Below the pieces are notes generated by a model. That model had not been told where the DNA came from. It ran no database searches and saw nothing but the letters and a program-made list of their open reading frames with translations. A stretch of DNA of 64,000 nucleotides from Paenibacillus jilunlii (GTDB lineage Bacteria > Bacillota > Bacilli > Paenibacillales > Paenibacillaceae): the NCBI RefSeq assembly GCF_900102965.1, contig NZ_FNGM01000023.1, forward strand, positions 1 to 64,000, read 5' to 3'. Below, piece by piece: positions 1-8,906 of this stretch. The position numbers were made by a program, and so were the translations under genes. Positions within the stretch are counted from its first letter, which is position 1. The number at the start of each line of letters is the position of its first letter.

Positions 1-761
1 GCGTACAAGCCGGACGGATCGGTCGCACGGACCGTGAAGGCCGTCGGTGCTGTCGGGGTCCCGCCAATGGACAGGTAACCGCCATTCAAGCTCAGGCTCA
101 GGCCACTCAGCGGGTCAGGTCCCTGCACAATCGAATACGAAAGATAATCGCCGTTGAGATCTGTAAACATAGAATTCAGCTCAGAGAACGACTGAACAAA
201 AGCCTCTTCCTTTGCATCAAAAATAATCATAGGTTGGCTGAGCGCCACAGGTGAGAGATTGGAAACGTATGTATGTGAGGTTGCGAAGACACGCGATTCT
301 ATGCCTTCGAGCATTTTGGTAACGTCACTGACAACGGCCGATGATGGGAACATCCGCAAATGATTAACGATATCTCCGACATCCAAAATACCATCCGTAC
401 CGGTATCAACAATATTGATAACGAAAGATTGGACGATGGTATTTACGCTGTCGGAGAGTTCCACTGTCAGGAATGTGCTACCTTCTTTTAATGGCTCAAT
501 ACTTAAAGTATTACCAGAGTCCGTAGTCACTTTGATTACATTTCCGTTATATTCCTTAGCTTTGTAATTATAGCTATTATCCAGATTCAAGTTTACTTTC
601 TGATCGGAAGGCAGTGTAATTTGCTTTACGGGTGCTATGTAAGGTTTGGCCTGAGCAATTTGTGCATATTGCGCAGCTTGAGGCGTCAGCACTACAGCCA
701 AGTATATGACTGCAGTGGTTTTCTTTTTGATACTCTTTCCTTTTCTATGATGCTTACTCAT
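1..761 (-). CDS. Secreted protein with Ig/cadherin-like repeats (C-terminus outside window)
   Basis: The frame is open from an ATG at 761 to the window edge, so only about 253 N-terminal residues are seen. A basic start (MSKHHRKGKSIKKK) and a hydrophobic stretch ending near AQIAQA look like a signal peptide. A strong purine-rich ribosome binding site (GGGGAGGG) lies just upstream. Around residues 120-130 there is an acidic DTGTDGILDVGD segment resembling an EF-hand or dockerin loop. The visible end (GLSLSLNGGYLSIGGTPT then FTVRATDPSG) matches the putative-Ig / dystroglycan-type cadherin repeat pattern common in large surface proteins of this group. The function is not known; surface or cell-wall location is inferred. 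Confidence 0.72.
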   Translation of the reverse strand, partial: MSKHHRKGKSIKKKTTAVIYLAVVLTPQAAQYAQIAQAKPYIAPVKQITLPSDQKVNLNLDNSYNYKAKEYNGNVIKVTTDSGNTLSIEPLKEGSTFLTVELSDSVNTIVQSFVINIVDTGTDGILDVGDIVNHLRMFPSSAVVSDVTKMLEGIESRVFATSHTYVSNLSPVALSQPMIIFDAKEEAFVQSFSELNSMFTDLNGDYLSYSIVQGPDPLSGLSLSLNGGYLSIGGTPTAPTAFTVRATDPSGLY

Positions 762-970
762 TTCTTCCCTCCCCACTAAATAGTTCTCTAGTAGTATATC
801 GACCAGTAAGAATGGAGAATTTAGGATATTAAGAATTTGATACTATGAAAGTTTCATATTTGTAGAAAAATGTAAGCAGGAACAGGGATCAAAGCCATAC
901 ATTCTGAGGGAGCCGCGCATCAGGATAAGCACCTTGCACAAAAGCAACATTCTCCGGAGAACCCTATCAC

Positions 971-996
971 AAAACGCCAGACCCAATGGTCTGGCG
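971..996 (-). terminator. Rho-independent terminator
   Basis: Perfect 9-bp inverted repeat CGCCAGACC / GGTCTGGCG with a 4-base loop, followed on the minus strand by TTTT. It lies directly after the stop of the ribosomal-protection GTPase gene. Confidence 0.85.
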
Positions 997-1004
997 CCTC
1001 AAAA

Positions 1005-2984
1005 CTACCCCTGCAGCGCCTTCCGCACGCTCAGAATATACCTCGCCTGATCGAGCGGGTTCACACCCCGGCGGGTGCGCTCGGCCCGGACATCCGGCGG
1101 GCATTCCTCGTAGCCGGCAAAAAAGGAAGTGAACGTGCTGCGCCCCTTCGTGTAGGAGCTTAAGCTCACAGGATAATCGAGCGACGTTGCCAGCGGCAGC
1201 CGTCCCTCGATGATCATCCGCTCGCCTTGCAAGACGGGAGGCTCGAAGGTGCCGCGCATCTGCACGAGATCGTTCATCACGCGGCCGCCGTTCTCCTCCG
1301 GCACGACGATGCGGACCTGGAGAATCGGCTCCAGCAGCTTGGTGCCGACCCGGTTCAGTCCGTCCATGATTGCCATCGGCGTAGCCACCGCAAAATCCAG
1401 CGGATGCGTATGCCACACATGATGCTGCCCCTCGGTCAGCGTCACCTTCAGGTCGGTAACCTCCCAGCCGTACAGGCCCTGCATCAACGCCTCCGGCACG
1501 CGGCGGGCGGTTTCGTTCTGGTATTGCGGCAGCAGATCGGAACTGCGGACCAGCGATTCATAGACCAGACCGCTGCCCGGCGGTCCCGGCTCAATCCGGA
1601 ACCGCAGAATAGCCCAGCACGGCTTGGGCATCAGGTAGGCGACATAGCCTTCGCCCGTGCGGCTTGGCGTTTCCCGATAGATCACCGACGGCTGGCCGAA
1701 GGTAACCTTCAAGCCATATCGGCTCTCCAGCACACTGTCCAGAATTTCCAGCTGAATCGGACCCATGACCTTGATGTGCAGCTCCCGCTCATCCTGCAGC
1801 CACTGGGTATCGAGCAGCGGGTCTTCATCGGCCAGCTCCTGGAAGGCTCCGATGACCTCATGCTCATCCACAGCCGCATCCCAATGCACCCGCACGGTGA
1901 GCAGCGGTACAGCCAGCTTCGCTTCCTGCGGAATCGCGTCCGGCACGCCCAGCACATCACCGATTCTTACCCCGGACAATCCGTAGACTACGGCGATATC
2001 TCCGGCCTCCAGCGCGCCGACATCCTCCGTGCGCCCGCCTTCCACCTTGCGGATCTGCGTGACCTTGCCTTGAACATCCTGCGTATAATTCATCACCGTA
2101 TCCCGGTTGCGGATCGTTCCTTGATAGAGGCGGACGAATGCCATGCGGCCCATGCTTTTGTCACGCTGAATGTTGTACACGATTCCGGATACCGGCAATT
2201 CCAGACTCCCGCACGCACGGGGAAAATAATCGGTCATCGCGTCCAGCAGCTGCGTAATGCCAAGACCCTTGGCTGCCACGCCGTAGACAAGAGGGAACCA
2301 TTTACCAGCAGCTGCTCCAGCCTTCAACTGATTCTTCCAGGCTGTCAGATCAAGCGGAGCCCCCGACATATATGTCTCCAAAAGCGCCTCGTCCCGTTCC
2401 GCCAGCGATTCCAATAGCTCTGTCCGCGCCGCAGGGTCCGCAGCTTCTGCCCATAGATCCACGGCACCGGCATAGTTCCGCTCTTGACCCAGCGCCTGCT
2501 GGACCGGCAGGATATCACCGGACAGATACGTTCGCGCCTGAGCCAGCACAGCTGCGGGGTCCGCGCCGGTCCGGTCCATTTTGTTCAGAAAAATCAGTGT
2601 CGGAATCCCCAGCTTACGCAGCGCGTTCCAGATCATCTCGCTCTGGGCCTGCACGCCTTCAACCGCCGATAAAATAAGCACCGCACAGTCCATCACCCGC
2701 AAGCTCCGCTCCACCTCGGACAGGAAATCGACATGCCCCGGTGTATCGACCAGATTCACCAGCACGCCCCGCCACTCGAACGATGCCAAGGCCGCACGCA
2801 CGGAAATCCCCCGCTGGCGCTCCACCTCCATGGAGTCGGTCAACGCCGTTCCGCTGTCCACACTGCCCACCGCCTTAATGCGGCCGCTTTCATAGAGAAT
2901 ATGCTCCGTAGTTGTTGTCTTCCCCGCATCAACATGGGCAAAAATCCCCACGTTAATCCGTTCCATCCCCTGCTGCTGAACCAT
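1005..2984 (-). CDS. TetM/TetO-family ribosomal-protection GTPase (translation factor)
   Basis: A 659-residue EF-G-like GTPase, close to the roughly 640 residues of TetM/TetO proteins. Visible motifs are the P-loop AHVDAGKT (16-23), DTPGHVDF (80-87) and NKMD (134-137), followed by EF-G-like domains to the C-terminus. Family members bind the ribosome and release tetracycline using GTP. Chromosomal copies in environmental bacilli form a divergent branch, and actual resistance is not proven by sequence. The start at 2984 has AGGAG about seven bases upstream; a second ATG at codon 7 also follows a purine run. The gene stands alone and ends in a strong terminator. No leader peptide or attenuator of the tet(M) type was seen in the short upstream region. 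Confidence 0.9.
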   Translation of the reverse strand: MVQQQGMERINVGIFAHVDAGKTTTTEHILYESGRIKAVGSVDSGTALTDSMEVERQRGISVRAALASFEWRGVLVNLVDTPGHVDFLSEVERSLRVMDCAVLILSAVEGVQAQSEMIWNALRKLGIPTLIFLNKMDRTGADPAAVLAQARTYLSGDILPVQQALGQERNYAGAVDLWAEAADPAARTELLESLAERDEALLETYMSGAPLDLTAWKNQLKAGAAAGKWFPLVYGVAAKGLGITQLLDAMTDYFPRACGSLELPVSGIVYNIQRDKSMGRMAFVRLYQGTIRNRDTVMNYTQDVQGKVTQIRKVEGGRTEDVGALEAGDIAVVYGLSGVRIGDVLGVPDAIPQEAKLAVPLLTVRVHWDAAVDEHEVIGAFQELADEDPLLDTQWLQDERELHIKVMGPIQLEILDSVLESRYGLKVTFGQPSVIYRETPSRTGEGYVAYLMPKPCWAILRFRIEPGPPGSGLVYESLVRSSDLLPQYQNETARRVPEALMQGLYGWEVTDLKVTLTEGQHHVWHTHPLDFAVATPMAIMDGLNRVGTKLLEPILQVRIVVPEENGGRVMNDLVQMRGTFEPPVLQGERMIIEGRLPLATSLDYPVSLSSYTKGRSTFTSFFAGYEECPPDVRAERTRRGVNPLDQARYILSVRKALQG

Positions 2985-3004
2985 CTATGTTCTCCTGTCA
3001 TGAA

Positions 3005-3339
3005 CTGATTTTATAATCAAAGCGCTACCATTCTTAAGTGTACAGCGAAAAGGCGCCGTTGTTCAATCCTCACCGTGCACCCTCTCCATTTACCCTCACC
3101 ATGTACCCTCACCGTATCAAAAGGCTGGTTCATCCCGGGGGCACAGGGTATTTAGGTACTGAAGTGCTAAAATATCGCGTTACGCCACATCCCAAGCAGC
3201 TGCTCCCGAAATCAGTTTTGCACATAGTGATAATTAGGAAGGTTTACGCACACAACACTGAACACACGTTTCCGAAACCAGCTTGTACGAAGCTCTTCAA
3301 GGAATGCTAAGCTCAAAAAACTTTAAGGAGGAATAGATC
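3005..3339. other. Intergenic region with a 13-bp tandem repeat
   Basis: This divergent spacer between the GTPase gene and the dehydrogenase gene has no convincing gene. Positions 3068-3118 hold four imperfect 12-13-bp copies of a C-rich unit (CCCTCACCATGTA and variants). The rest should contain both promoters, but no clear -35/-10 pair could be assigned by eye. Confidence 0.5.
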
Positions 3340-4131
3340 ATGGCAGACAAACGATTGAAAGATAAGATCGCAGTAGTCACCGGAGGTGCTTCAGGGATCG
3401 GCAAGGCCACGGCAATCCGTTTTGCCCAGCATGGGGCTGCAGTATATATACTCGATCTTACCCCCGAGAATCTGGCAGAGACTAAACAGGAGATTGAGTC
3501 CATCGGCGGCACGGCCACAGTCATCGAATGCGATGTCTCCAATCCCGGCCTGGTGGAAGAAAGTATCAACAGGATTGGCGGCGAGAACGGGCGGATTAAT
3601 GTGATTTTTGCCAATGCCGGGATTAACGGAACGATGGCTCCCATCGAGACCCTGGAAATGGACGATTGGGATCAGACGATCCATACGAATCTGCGCAGCA
3701 CCTTTGCCACCGTCAAGTACGCCATCCCTTATATGAAGGAAGACGGCGGCAGCATGATCATCACCAGCTCGATTAACGGCAACCGGGTATTCTCCAACAT
3801 TGGCGCGGCGGCCTATTCGACCTCGAAGGCTGGACAGACTGCTTTTATGAAAATGGCTGCACTGGAGCTGGCCCAATACGCCATTCGCGTAAATGCCGTG
3901 TGCCCCGGTTCTATTGACACCAATATTGGAGAGAATACGTATAAAAGCGAAGATCTGAAGGAAGTACAAATCCCCGTAGAATTCCCGGACGGCAATCATC
4001 CGCTGGAGCAGGCTCCCGGCAAACCGGAGCAAGTCGCCAACCTGGTGCTGTTCCTGGCTTCGGATGAGTCGTTTCATGTTACCGGCACGGAGATTTTTGT
4101 GGACGGTGCGGAATCGCTGCTGCGCGGATAA
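3340..4131 (+). CDS. SDR-family NAD(P)-dependent oxidoreductase
   Basis: A 263-residue classical short-chain dehydrogenase. The cofactor motif TGGASGIG is at residues 14-21, the NAG motif at 92-94, conserved serines at 143-144, and the catalytic YSTSK pair at Tyr159 and Lys163. The C-terminal DESFHVTGTEIFVDGA segment is typical of the FabG/glucose-dehydrogenase branch. Asp39 after the second beta strand (YILD) suggests a preference for NAD over NADP by family rule. The ribosome binding site AAGGAGG sits seven bases before the ATG. The substrate cannot be told from the sequence, and the downstream SLH gene gives no metabolic clue. Confidence 0.93.
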   Translation: MADKRLKDKIAVVTGGASGIGKATAIRFAQHGAAVYILDLTPENLAETKQEIESIGGTATVIECDVSNPGLVEESINRIGGENGRINVIFANAGINGTMAPIETLEMDDWDQTIHTNLRSTFATVKYAIPYMKEDGGSMIITSSINGNRVFSNIGAAAYSTSKAGQTAFMKMAALELAQYAIRVNAVCPGSIDTNIGENTYKSEDLKEVQIPVEFPDGNHPLEQAPGKPEQVANLVLFLASDESFHVTGTEIFVDGAESLLRG

Positions 4132-4214
4132 TTCCTCTGCATTGCATTTTTTTGGAGTGGACCTGCAACCTTTCTACGCTTTCTGCCATCTAAGAGGATA
4201 AGAGGTGAGGCACA

Positions 4215-5207
4215 ATGAATAAATATTCTTTCCAGATGAGCGCAAAAAAAATGACTATTGCGTGCGGCATTCTGGCGGCAAGCGTATCTTTTGGAGCATC
4301 GGCTTTTGCTTTTTCCGACATCAAGGGAGATCCCGCTGAGTCGAAAATCAACGCACTGCATAACAAGGGAGTCGTTAATGGAGTGACTACGGACAGATTC
4401 GCGCCAAAATCGAAGGTTACCTTTGCCCAAGGCATCCAGTTTATCGTGAACGGCCTGCAGTTGTCCCCGAAGGCATCGGGCGGCGGCAGTACAGTTACGT
4501 CTAGTGTATATTTTGACAAAGTAAAGGATAAGGCCTGGTATGCATCCGCTTTCCTCATTGCGAAGCAAAACGGTCTGACCCTGGATAAGTCGGTTGATCC
4601 GAACGCTGCAATGACACGCATCCAGTTCGCCCACTTGATGACTCAGGCTTTGCAGAGCAAAGGAAACTTCCCGGTAACGCTGATGTACGCCGATATCTCG
4701 GATGGCAGCAAGCTGTCCAATGCTGAGATGAATAGCCTGCAGATTCTGGTAAACACCCATTTGGTGACACTGGAGAAGAACAATACCTTCCGTCCAAATG
4801 ATGCGGTGACCCGTGCGGAAGCTGCCGTCTGGATCTATGACGCTGCTGAGTTTGCGCAAACGGTGATTACTCCAGAGGTGACACCTCCGGATGAGGGAAC
4901 CGCAGCTCCTGCTCAGCTGTATGAGGGTGCAATAACTCTGGAAAAAGCGGGCCAAGGCGTAAACAAAGCTACACTTACCGTCAACGATCTGCCGAACCCG
5001 GGGTATGGACTGACTATTAACCGGATCGAATTCGGCAAAGACAAAACGGCGGTCATCTATTTCAGTGTAACCAAACCGGCCCCGGGCAAAATGTACCCGA
5101 TGGTCATCACCAAGGGCACCGCAGTAACGTATCTGCCGGAAGGTTATACCGCAACAGCCAAGTCCCTAACCACTGCTCCTTCATCCTCCGGTTCCAGTGT
5201 AAGGTAA
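4215..5207 (+). CDS. S-layer-homology protein with C-terminal PrcB-like domain
   Basis: A 330-residue exported protein. A signal peptide (about 1-32, ending SAFAFS) is followed by three SLH-type repeats (about 33-85, 95-145 and 155-215) that would bind secondary cell wall polymer. The repeats are somewhat degenerate: FSDIKG, YFDKVKDKAWYASAF and FRPNDAVTRAEAAVWI are the clearest parts. After a Pro/Thr-rich linker, residues 250-310 (GYGLTINRIEFG, then TKPAPGKMYPMVIT) resemble the C-terminal domain of PrcB, a protease-complex subunit of spirochaetes; this is pattern recognition only. GGTGAGG precedes the ATG and a terminator follows. An envelope role is inferred. Confidence 0.85.
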   Translation: MNKYSFQMSAKKMTIACGILAASVSFGASAFAFSDIKGDPAESKINALHNKGVVNGVTTDRFAPKSKVTFAQGIQFIVNGLQLSPKASGGGSTVTSSVYFDKVKDKAWYASAFLIAKQNGLTLDKSVDPNAAMTRIQFAHLMTQALQSKGNFPVTLMYADISDGSKLSNAEMNSLQILVNTHLVTLEKNNTFRPNDAVTRAEAAVWIYDAAEFAQTVITPEVTPPDEGTAAPAQLYEGAITLEKAGQGVNKATLTVNDLPNPGYGLTINRIEFGKDKTAVIYFSVTKPAPGKMYPMVITKGTAVTYLPEGYTATAKSLTTAPSSSGSSVR

Positions 5208-5256
5208 GCCGCGATTGGAATTGAAAGGCTGGCTACGGGTTGCAGACGATAGGCCT

Positions 5257-5292
5257 AAAAAAACTGTGTCCCTCCGGGAGGCACGGTTTTTT
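5257..5292 (+). terminator. Rho-independent terminator
   Basis: Imperfect stem around CTGTG-CCTCC / GGGAGGCACGG flanked by an A-run and ending in TTTTTT, 50 bases after the SLH gene stop. Confidence 0.75.
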
Positions 5293-5385
5293 GGCGTGGA
5301 ACAAACGGAAGGGAACATTCCACAGGGATACTGACCGCCGGGCGCTGAAGCATTGGCACGAAGTACAATAGTTCCGAACTCCAGA

Positions 5386-5506
5386 GCGCTTATTTGCCTA
5401 AAACACCCGCAGACATGGCCGTTTTAGGCAAAATAACGGATTCTCAGTCCGTAATGAAGCCGGATGCAGCCTTTTCGGCAACATAGCGGATTCTCTGTCC
5501 GCAAGA
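5386..5506. repeat. Intergenic palindrome plus two imperfect direct copies
   Basis: The segment 5386-5404 (GCGCTTATTTGCCTAAAAC) is nearly the reverse complement of 5421-5438 (GTTTTAGGCAAAATAACG), giving a long hairpin with a 16-base loop. The right arm belongs to a roughly 40-bp unit (GTTTTAGGCAAAATAACGG, then TTCTCAGTCCG) that recurs imperfectly at 5468-5506 (CTTTTCGGCAACATAGCGG, then TTCTCTGTCCG). The rest of the 5208-5621 spacer holds two terminators and no gene. It looks like a dispersed short repeat, not a promoter. Confidence 0.6.
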
Positions 5507-5573
5507 CGTCCCTGTGTTCAATCTTTGCTCCCACTTGGCATTTCCGGTATTTTTTCAATGAGTCGCCATATAG

Positions 5574-5615
5574 AAAACGGACGCTGCCACCGGAATAAAC
5601 CAGTGGTGCGTCCGT
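5574..5615 (-). terminator. Rho-independent terminator
   Basis: Long stem ACGGACGC-ACCACTGG / CCGGTGGC-GCGTCCGT with a short A+T loop, followed on the minus strand by TTTT; it lies just beyond the lipoprotein gene stop. Confidence 0.8.
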
Positions 5616-5621
5616 CTCTCA

Positions 5622-6413
5622 TTATGGCGTCCATTGATCATGGACAATGCCTACGAGGGCGCGGTCCTCGCCCATCTTCTCGAAGACCAGGCGCAGGCTG
5701 CGCCAGTCCATGCCTTCCGCCGAAGGATCTACACCGGCGATATGATACTCAACGAAGTCGTAGCTGTCCTTGGGGTAGACTTCGTTGATATTATTCAAGG
5801 TTGTTCCCTGCCCCAGCCCCTTATTCAGGGCAGTTTTAGCCTTATTCATGAAGTCAGCGTCATATACAAACCGCTTGAAGTATTCCGCAAAGGTTAGCTT
5901 GATGACCTCCCCCGAACCGGCGAATTCGCGCCATACGTACGGTTTAGAATCCTTCATCAGCCCTTTCAACTGATCTCTGGTGAACACCAGATCAGTGGCC
6001 GTATCTACGTAAGCGTAAGGTGAAAAACGGACACCTTTGTCGGGGTGCGCCCAGGACGCGAGTGTCTCCATATCGCCTCTGCTCAGTGCTCTCAGCACTG
6101 TGGATGCCGCTTCCTTGGCTGTAGGCGGCATCCCCTCCTCCGGTGCGTCCGTAGCCTGCGGTACCTGGCTCTCTGCGGGTTCCGAAGAAGCCGGCGCTGC
6201 ACTCGCCGGTGCACTTGCCGACGCGCTCGGTGCTGCGCTCACTGACGCGCTCGGCGCTGCACTCGCTGACGCGCTTGGCGAAGGCGAACCCTGGGTCTGC
6301 CCCGGTGCCAGCGTAGCCTCCGGTTCCGCTTCAGACGCCGAATTGCAGGCCGCGAGGACCAGCATTAGAGCGGCCAGGGCGGAATGCCCCAATATTTTTT
6401 TTACAGTAATCAT
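5622..6413 (-). CDS. Lipoprotein with Ser/Pro/Ala linker, unknown function
   Basis: A 263-residue lipoprotein. The signal peptide ends in a lipobox LAAC (Cys near residue 23), so the protein should be lipid-anchored on the outer face of the membrane. Residues 40-95 are a low-complexity PSASASA-type linker followed by a Glu/Pro region. The folded C-terminal part (about 97-263) contains an ALSRGDMETLASWAHPDKGVRF-like segment seen in secreted proteins that sit on SH3-like or NTF2-like folds, but no family can be named safely. AAGGAGGG precedes the ATG. It is monocistronic and ends in its own terminator. Confidence 0.8.
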   Translation of the reverse strand: MITVKKILGHSALAALMLVLAACNSASEAEPEATLAPGQTQGSPSPSASASAAPSASVSAAPSASASAPASAAPASSEPAESQVPQATDAPEEGMPPTAKEAASTVLRALSRGDMETLASWAHPDKGVRFSPYAYVDTATDLVFTRDQLKGLMKDSKPYVWREFAGSGEVIKLTFAEYFKRFVYDADFMNKAKTALNKGLGQGTTLNNINEVYPKDSYDFVEYHIAGVDPSAEGMDWRSLRLVFEKMGEDRALVGIVHDQWTP

Positions 6414-6638
6414 TGAAATTCCCTCCTTATGCTGCTGTTTCTCTCTCTGTATTTAGACGTCCGCTGCTGGATTAAAGTTGCATATGAACCAGATCTACCC
6501 GAAACAAATAAGTGCTCCTGACATCAGCATTAAAATCCGCTATACTTTTGTTCAGATGCACAACAACTTTAATGTAACGGGTCAGCCCTAATAAGCCCCT
6601 AACTGTTATCTACCCATTTGGCGAAGGAGGATGTAGAA

Positions 6639-7664
6639 TTGTTCCAGCTTTCCGAGAATCAGGCCCAGGAGATCGTGGATAAAATGATGATGGATATTCC
6701 ATACAATATTAATATCATGAATGCAGACGGGATTATTATCGGCAGCGGCCGAAGAGAGCGGGTCGGCACGGTGCATCAGGGAGCGGTCCAGGCACTGTCC
6801 ACCGGCAGAATGGTTGAGGTCTGGGAGGACAGCCGTTTTGAGAAAAAAGGCACCAATGAACCGATTGTAATCGGTCATACCCGTGTGGGAGTCATCGGCA
6901 TTTCCGGGAACCCGGACGAGGTCCGCCCTTTTTGCAATATTGTCAGAACTACAGTATCCCTGTTAATTGAGCAGCGCAACAGCTTAGAGACTCTGGCCCA
7001 TGAAGCGAATCGTAAAAAAGCCTTCCTTGAATTGCTGCTGAATCATCAGGGGGCCTATTCCCAAAAGCTGAGAAAAGAAGCAGCGCCGTATCAGATTGAC
7101 CTGCTGCTGAAAACCGTGGTGCTGTACATCAAGCATTTCAGTACCGATGCAGACCCGGACAAGCTGCTGCTGCGCTACCCTTCATTTGCTATGGATGAAG
7201 ATACACAGCTGCTTATCTTACAGGAATCAGGCGATCCAAGGCCGCTGATCCGCGAGCTTTTGCAGGTCCAGCCCCAAGTGCTGATCGCCGCCGGCAAACA
7301 GGAAGCAAGCATAGCCGAAAGCTACCGCCAGGCCAGATCCGCGATGAATATTCTACTGGCGCTGAAGCCTGCTTCACAGGTTATTGCTTTTGAAAATGTG
7401 GAATTTCTGGTGAAGCTGAGCCATGCTCCTTTGGCTCCGTTTAACACCGCCGCCAAGCTGGAGGATGCCGTAGATATGATAGAGACGCTTAGAAGCTTCA
7501 TTAACCATAATTGCAGCGTCTCCCATACCGCCGATGACTTGAATATCCACCGCAACACGCTGCAATACCGCCTGAAACGGATTCAGTCCCTGACCGGAAA
7601 AGATCCGCGCAATCTGCTCCAGCTATTCGAGCTCACGCATGGTCTGCTGGCGCTCTATAAGTAA
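6639..7664 (+). CDS. cdaR: CdaR-family sugar-diacid/glycerate regulator
   Basis: A regulator of about 341 residues. The N-terminal putative sugar-diacid recognition domain (QAQEIVDKMM, GIIIGSG, GTVHQGA) spans about 1-135 and a PucR-type helix-turn-helix (HTADDLNIHRNTLQYRLKRIQ) lies near the C-terminus. The TTG at 6639 is preferred because AAGGAGG (6624-6630) lies eight bases before it and the resulting N-terminus matches the family. A longer reading from a TTG at 6618 would put the ribosome binding site inside the gene. It is convergent with the glycerate kinase/permease operon, which it probably activates in response to glycerate or glucarate-type acids. Confidence 0.9.
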   Translation: MFQLSENQAQEIVDKMMMDIPYNINIMNADGIIIGSGRRERVGTVHQGAVQALSTGRMVEVWEDSRFEKKGTNEPIVIGHTRVGVIGISGNPDEVRPFCNIVRTTVSLLIEQRNSLETLAHEANRKKAFLELLLNHQGAYSQKLRKEAAPYQIDLLLKTVVLYIKHFSTDADPDKLLLRYPSFAMDEDTQLLILQESGDPRPLIRELLQVQPQVLIAAGKQEASIAESYRQARSAMNILLALKPASQVIAFENVEFLVKLSHAPLAPFNTAAKLEDAVDMIETLRSFINHNCSVSHTADDLNIHRNTLQYRLKRIQSLTGKDPRNLLQLFELTHGLLALYK

Positions 7665-7682
7665 TACCGCTCCACACACTAA

Positions 7683-7712
7683 GCGGCCCTGAAGTAAACT
7701 CTTCAGGACCGC
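7683..7712. terminator. Bidirectional terminator between cdaR and glycerate kinase
   Basis: A 12-bp stem GCGGCCCTGAAG / CTTCAGGACCGC with one mismatch and a 6-base loop, followed by CTTTTA on the plus strand. It sits between two convergent genes. Confidence 0.75.
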
Positions 7713-7722
7713 AGCTTTTACG

Positions 7723-8871
7723 TTATTCGCTTAGCTTCAGAACTCTCGCAATATTCTCACAGGTCCGCTCGACGTTCTGCGGCCCCTCGGCCAGCAGCTT
7801 CTCCAGGCCGGAGGCCCCGGGGACGATGCCGAAGATTGCCGTGAAGCCCTCTTCATACAGGGCATCTATGCCCTCGCCAATGTAACCGGCGACTGCGATG
7901 ACCTTTTGTCCGCTGGCTTTGGCAGCACGGGCGACACCGTAGGGAGTCTTCCCGAACTTCGTCTGATAATCAATGCCGCCTTCGCCTGTGAACACCACAT
8001 CGGCACCAGCCAGCTTTTCCTTCAGGCCGGTATATTCAATCACAATCTCAATCCCCTTCTGCAGCACAGCCCGGGTGAAGATCAGCAGCCCCGCTCCCAA
8101 CCCTCCGGCAGCACCCGCACCGGGCAGATCACGCACATCCTTGTGAAGCTGCTGCTTCACGACCTCCGCATAATGGGCCAGATTGACGTCGAGTTTTTGC
8201 ACCATTTCCGGCGTAGCTCCCTTTTGCGGGCCAAACACACGGGAAGCTCCCTGCTCACCGCACAGCGGATTCGTCACATCGCAGGCAACAATCATCTGCA
8301 CATGATGGAGGCGTTCATCCAGCGCAGAAATATCTATGCTCGCCAGTCTGTCCAGACTGCCGCCGCCCCGGGGAAGCTCCGCTCCCGACTCATCCAGGAA
8401 CCTGGCCCCGAGCGCCTCGGCCATGCCAACACCTCCGTCATTCGTCGCGCTGCCGCCGATGCCGATGATAATCTTGCGGATACCCCGGTCCAGGCACTCC
8501 CGGATCAACTCTCCGGTGCCGTAAGTGGTTGTGACCAAGGGGTTCCGGGTTTCCTTCGACACCAGATGGATGCCGCTCGCGGAAGCCATCTCGATCGCCG
8601 CAGTCTGTCCACCGCCAAGAATGCCGTATTTCGCTGTAACCTTTTGCCCAAGCGGTCCGGTCACCTCTTTATAATGAATTTCCCCGCCCGAAGCATCGAC
8701 CAGGGACTGTACGGTTCCTTCCCCGCCGTCAGCCATCGGCACATGAATATAACGGGCAGCCGGGTAGACCTTCCTCAGACCCTTTTCCATGGCAATGCAG
8801 ACTTCTTTGGCAGTCATGCTCTCTTTGAAGGAATCCGGTGCCAGTATAAATGTTTTTTCTTTTTCGCTCAT
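7723..8871 (-). CDS. glxK: Glycerate kinase
   Basis: A 382-residue GlxK/GarK-type glycerate kinase, near the usual length. The N-terminus reads FILAPDSFKESMTA, followed by GGEGT and a GSATNDGGVGMAEALGARF segment, all characteristic of the family. It phosphorylates D-glycerate with ATP to a phosphoglycerate that enters glycolysis in the cytoplasm. The ATG at 8871 (six codons inside the longest frame) is chosen because GGGGTG lies just before it and the family starts here. It is the second gene of an operon with the GntP permease, 35 bases downstream of it. Confidence 0.93.
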   Translation of the reverse strand: MSEKEKTFILAPDSFKESMTAKEVCIAMEKGLRKVYPAARYIHVPMADGGEGTVQSLVDASGGEIHYKEVTGPLGQKVTAKYGILGGGQTAAIEMASASGIHLVSKETRNPLVTTTYGTGELIRECLDRGIRKIIIGIGGSATNDGGVGMAEALGARFLDESGAELPRGGGSLDRLASIDISALDERLHHVQMIVACDVTNPLCGEQGASRVFGPQKGATPEMVQKLDVNLAHYAEVVKQQLHKDVRDLPGAGAAGGLGAGLLIFTRAVLQKGIEIVIEYTGLKEKLAGADVVFTGEGGIDYQTKFGKTPYGVARAAKASGQKVIAVAGYIGEGIDALYEEGFTAIFGIVPGASGLEKLLAEGPQNVERTCENIARVLKLSE

Positions 8872-8906
8872 ATCCTCACCCCATACCATATATTAAAGCC
8901 TGTACT

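Noticed and set aside
1227-2417. A 396-codon plus-strand frame
   Set aside because: Antisense shadow of the TetM-like GTPase gene.
1005-2984. Calling the GTPase a proven tetracycline resistance gene
   Set aside because: Family membership is clear, but divergent chromosomal copies need not confer resistance, so the call is limited to the family.
3038-3310. A 90-codon plus-strand frame before the dehydrogenase
   Set aside because: Covers the 13-bp repeat and the promoter region; no ribosome binding site and no domain.
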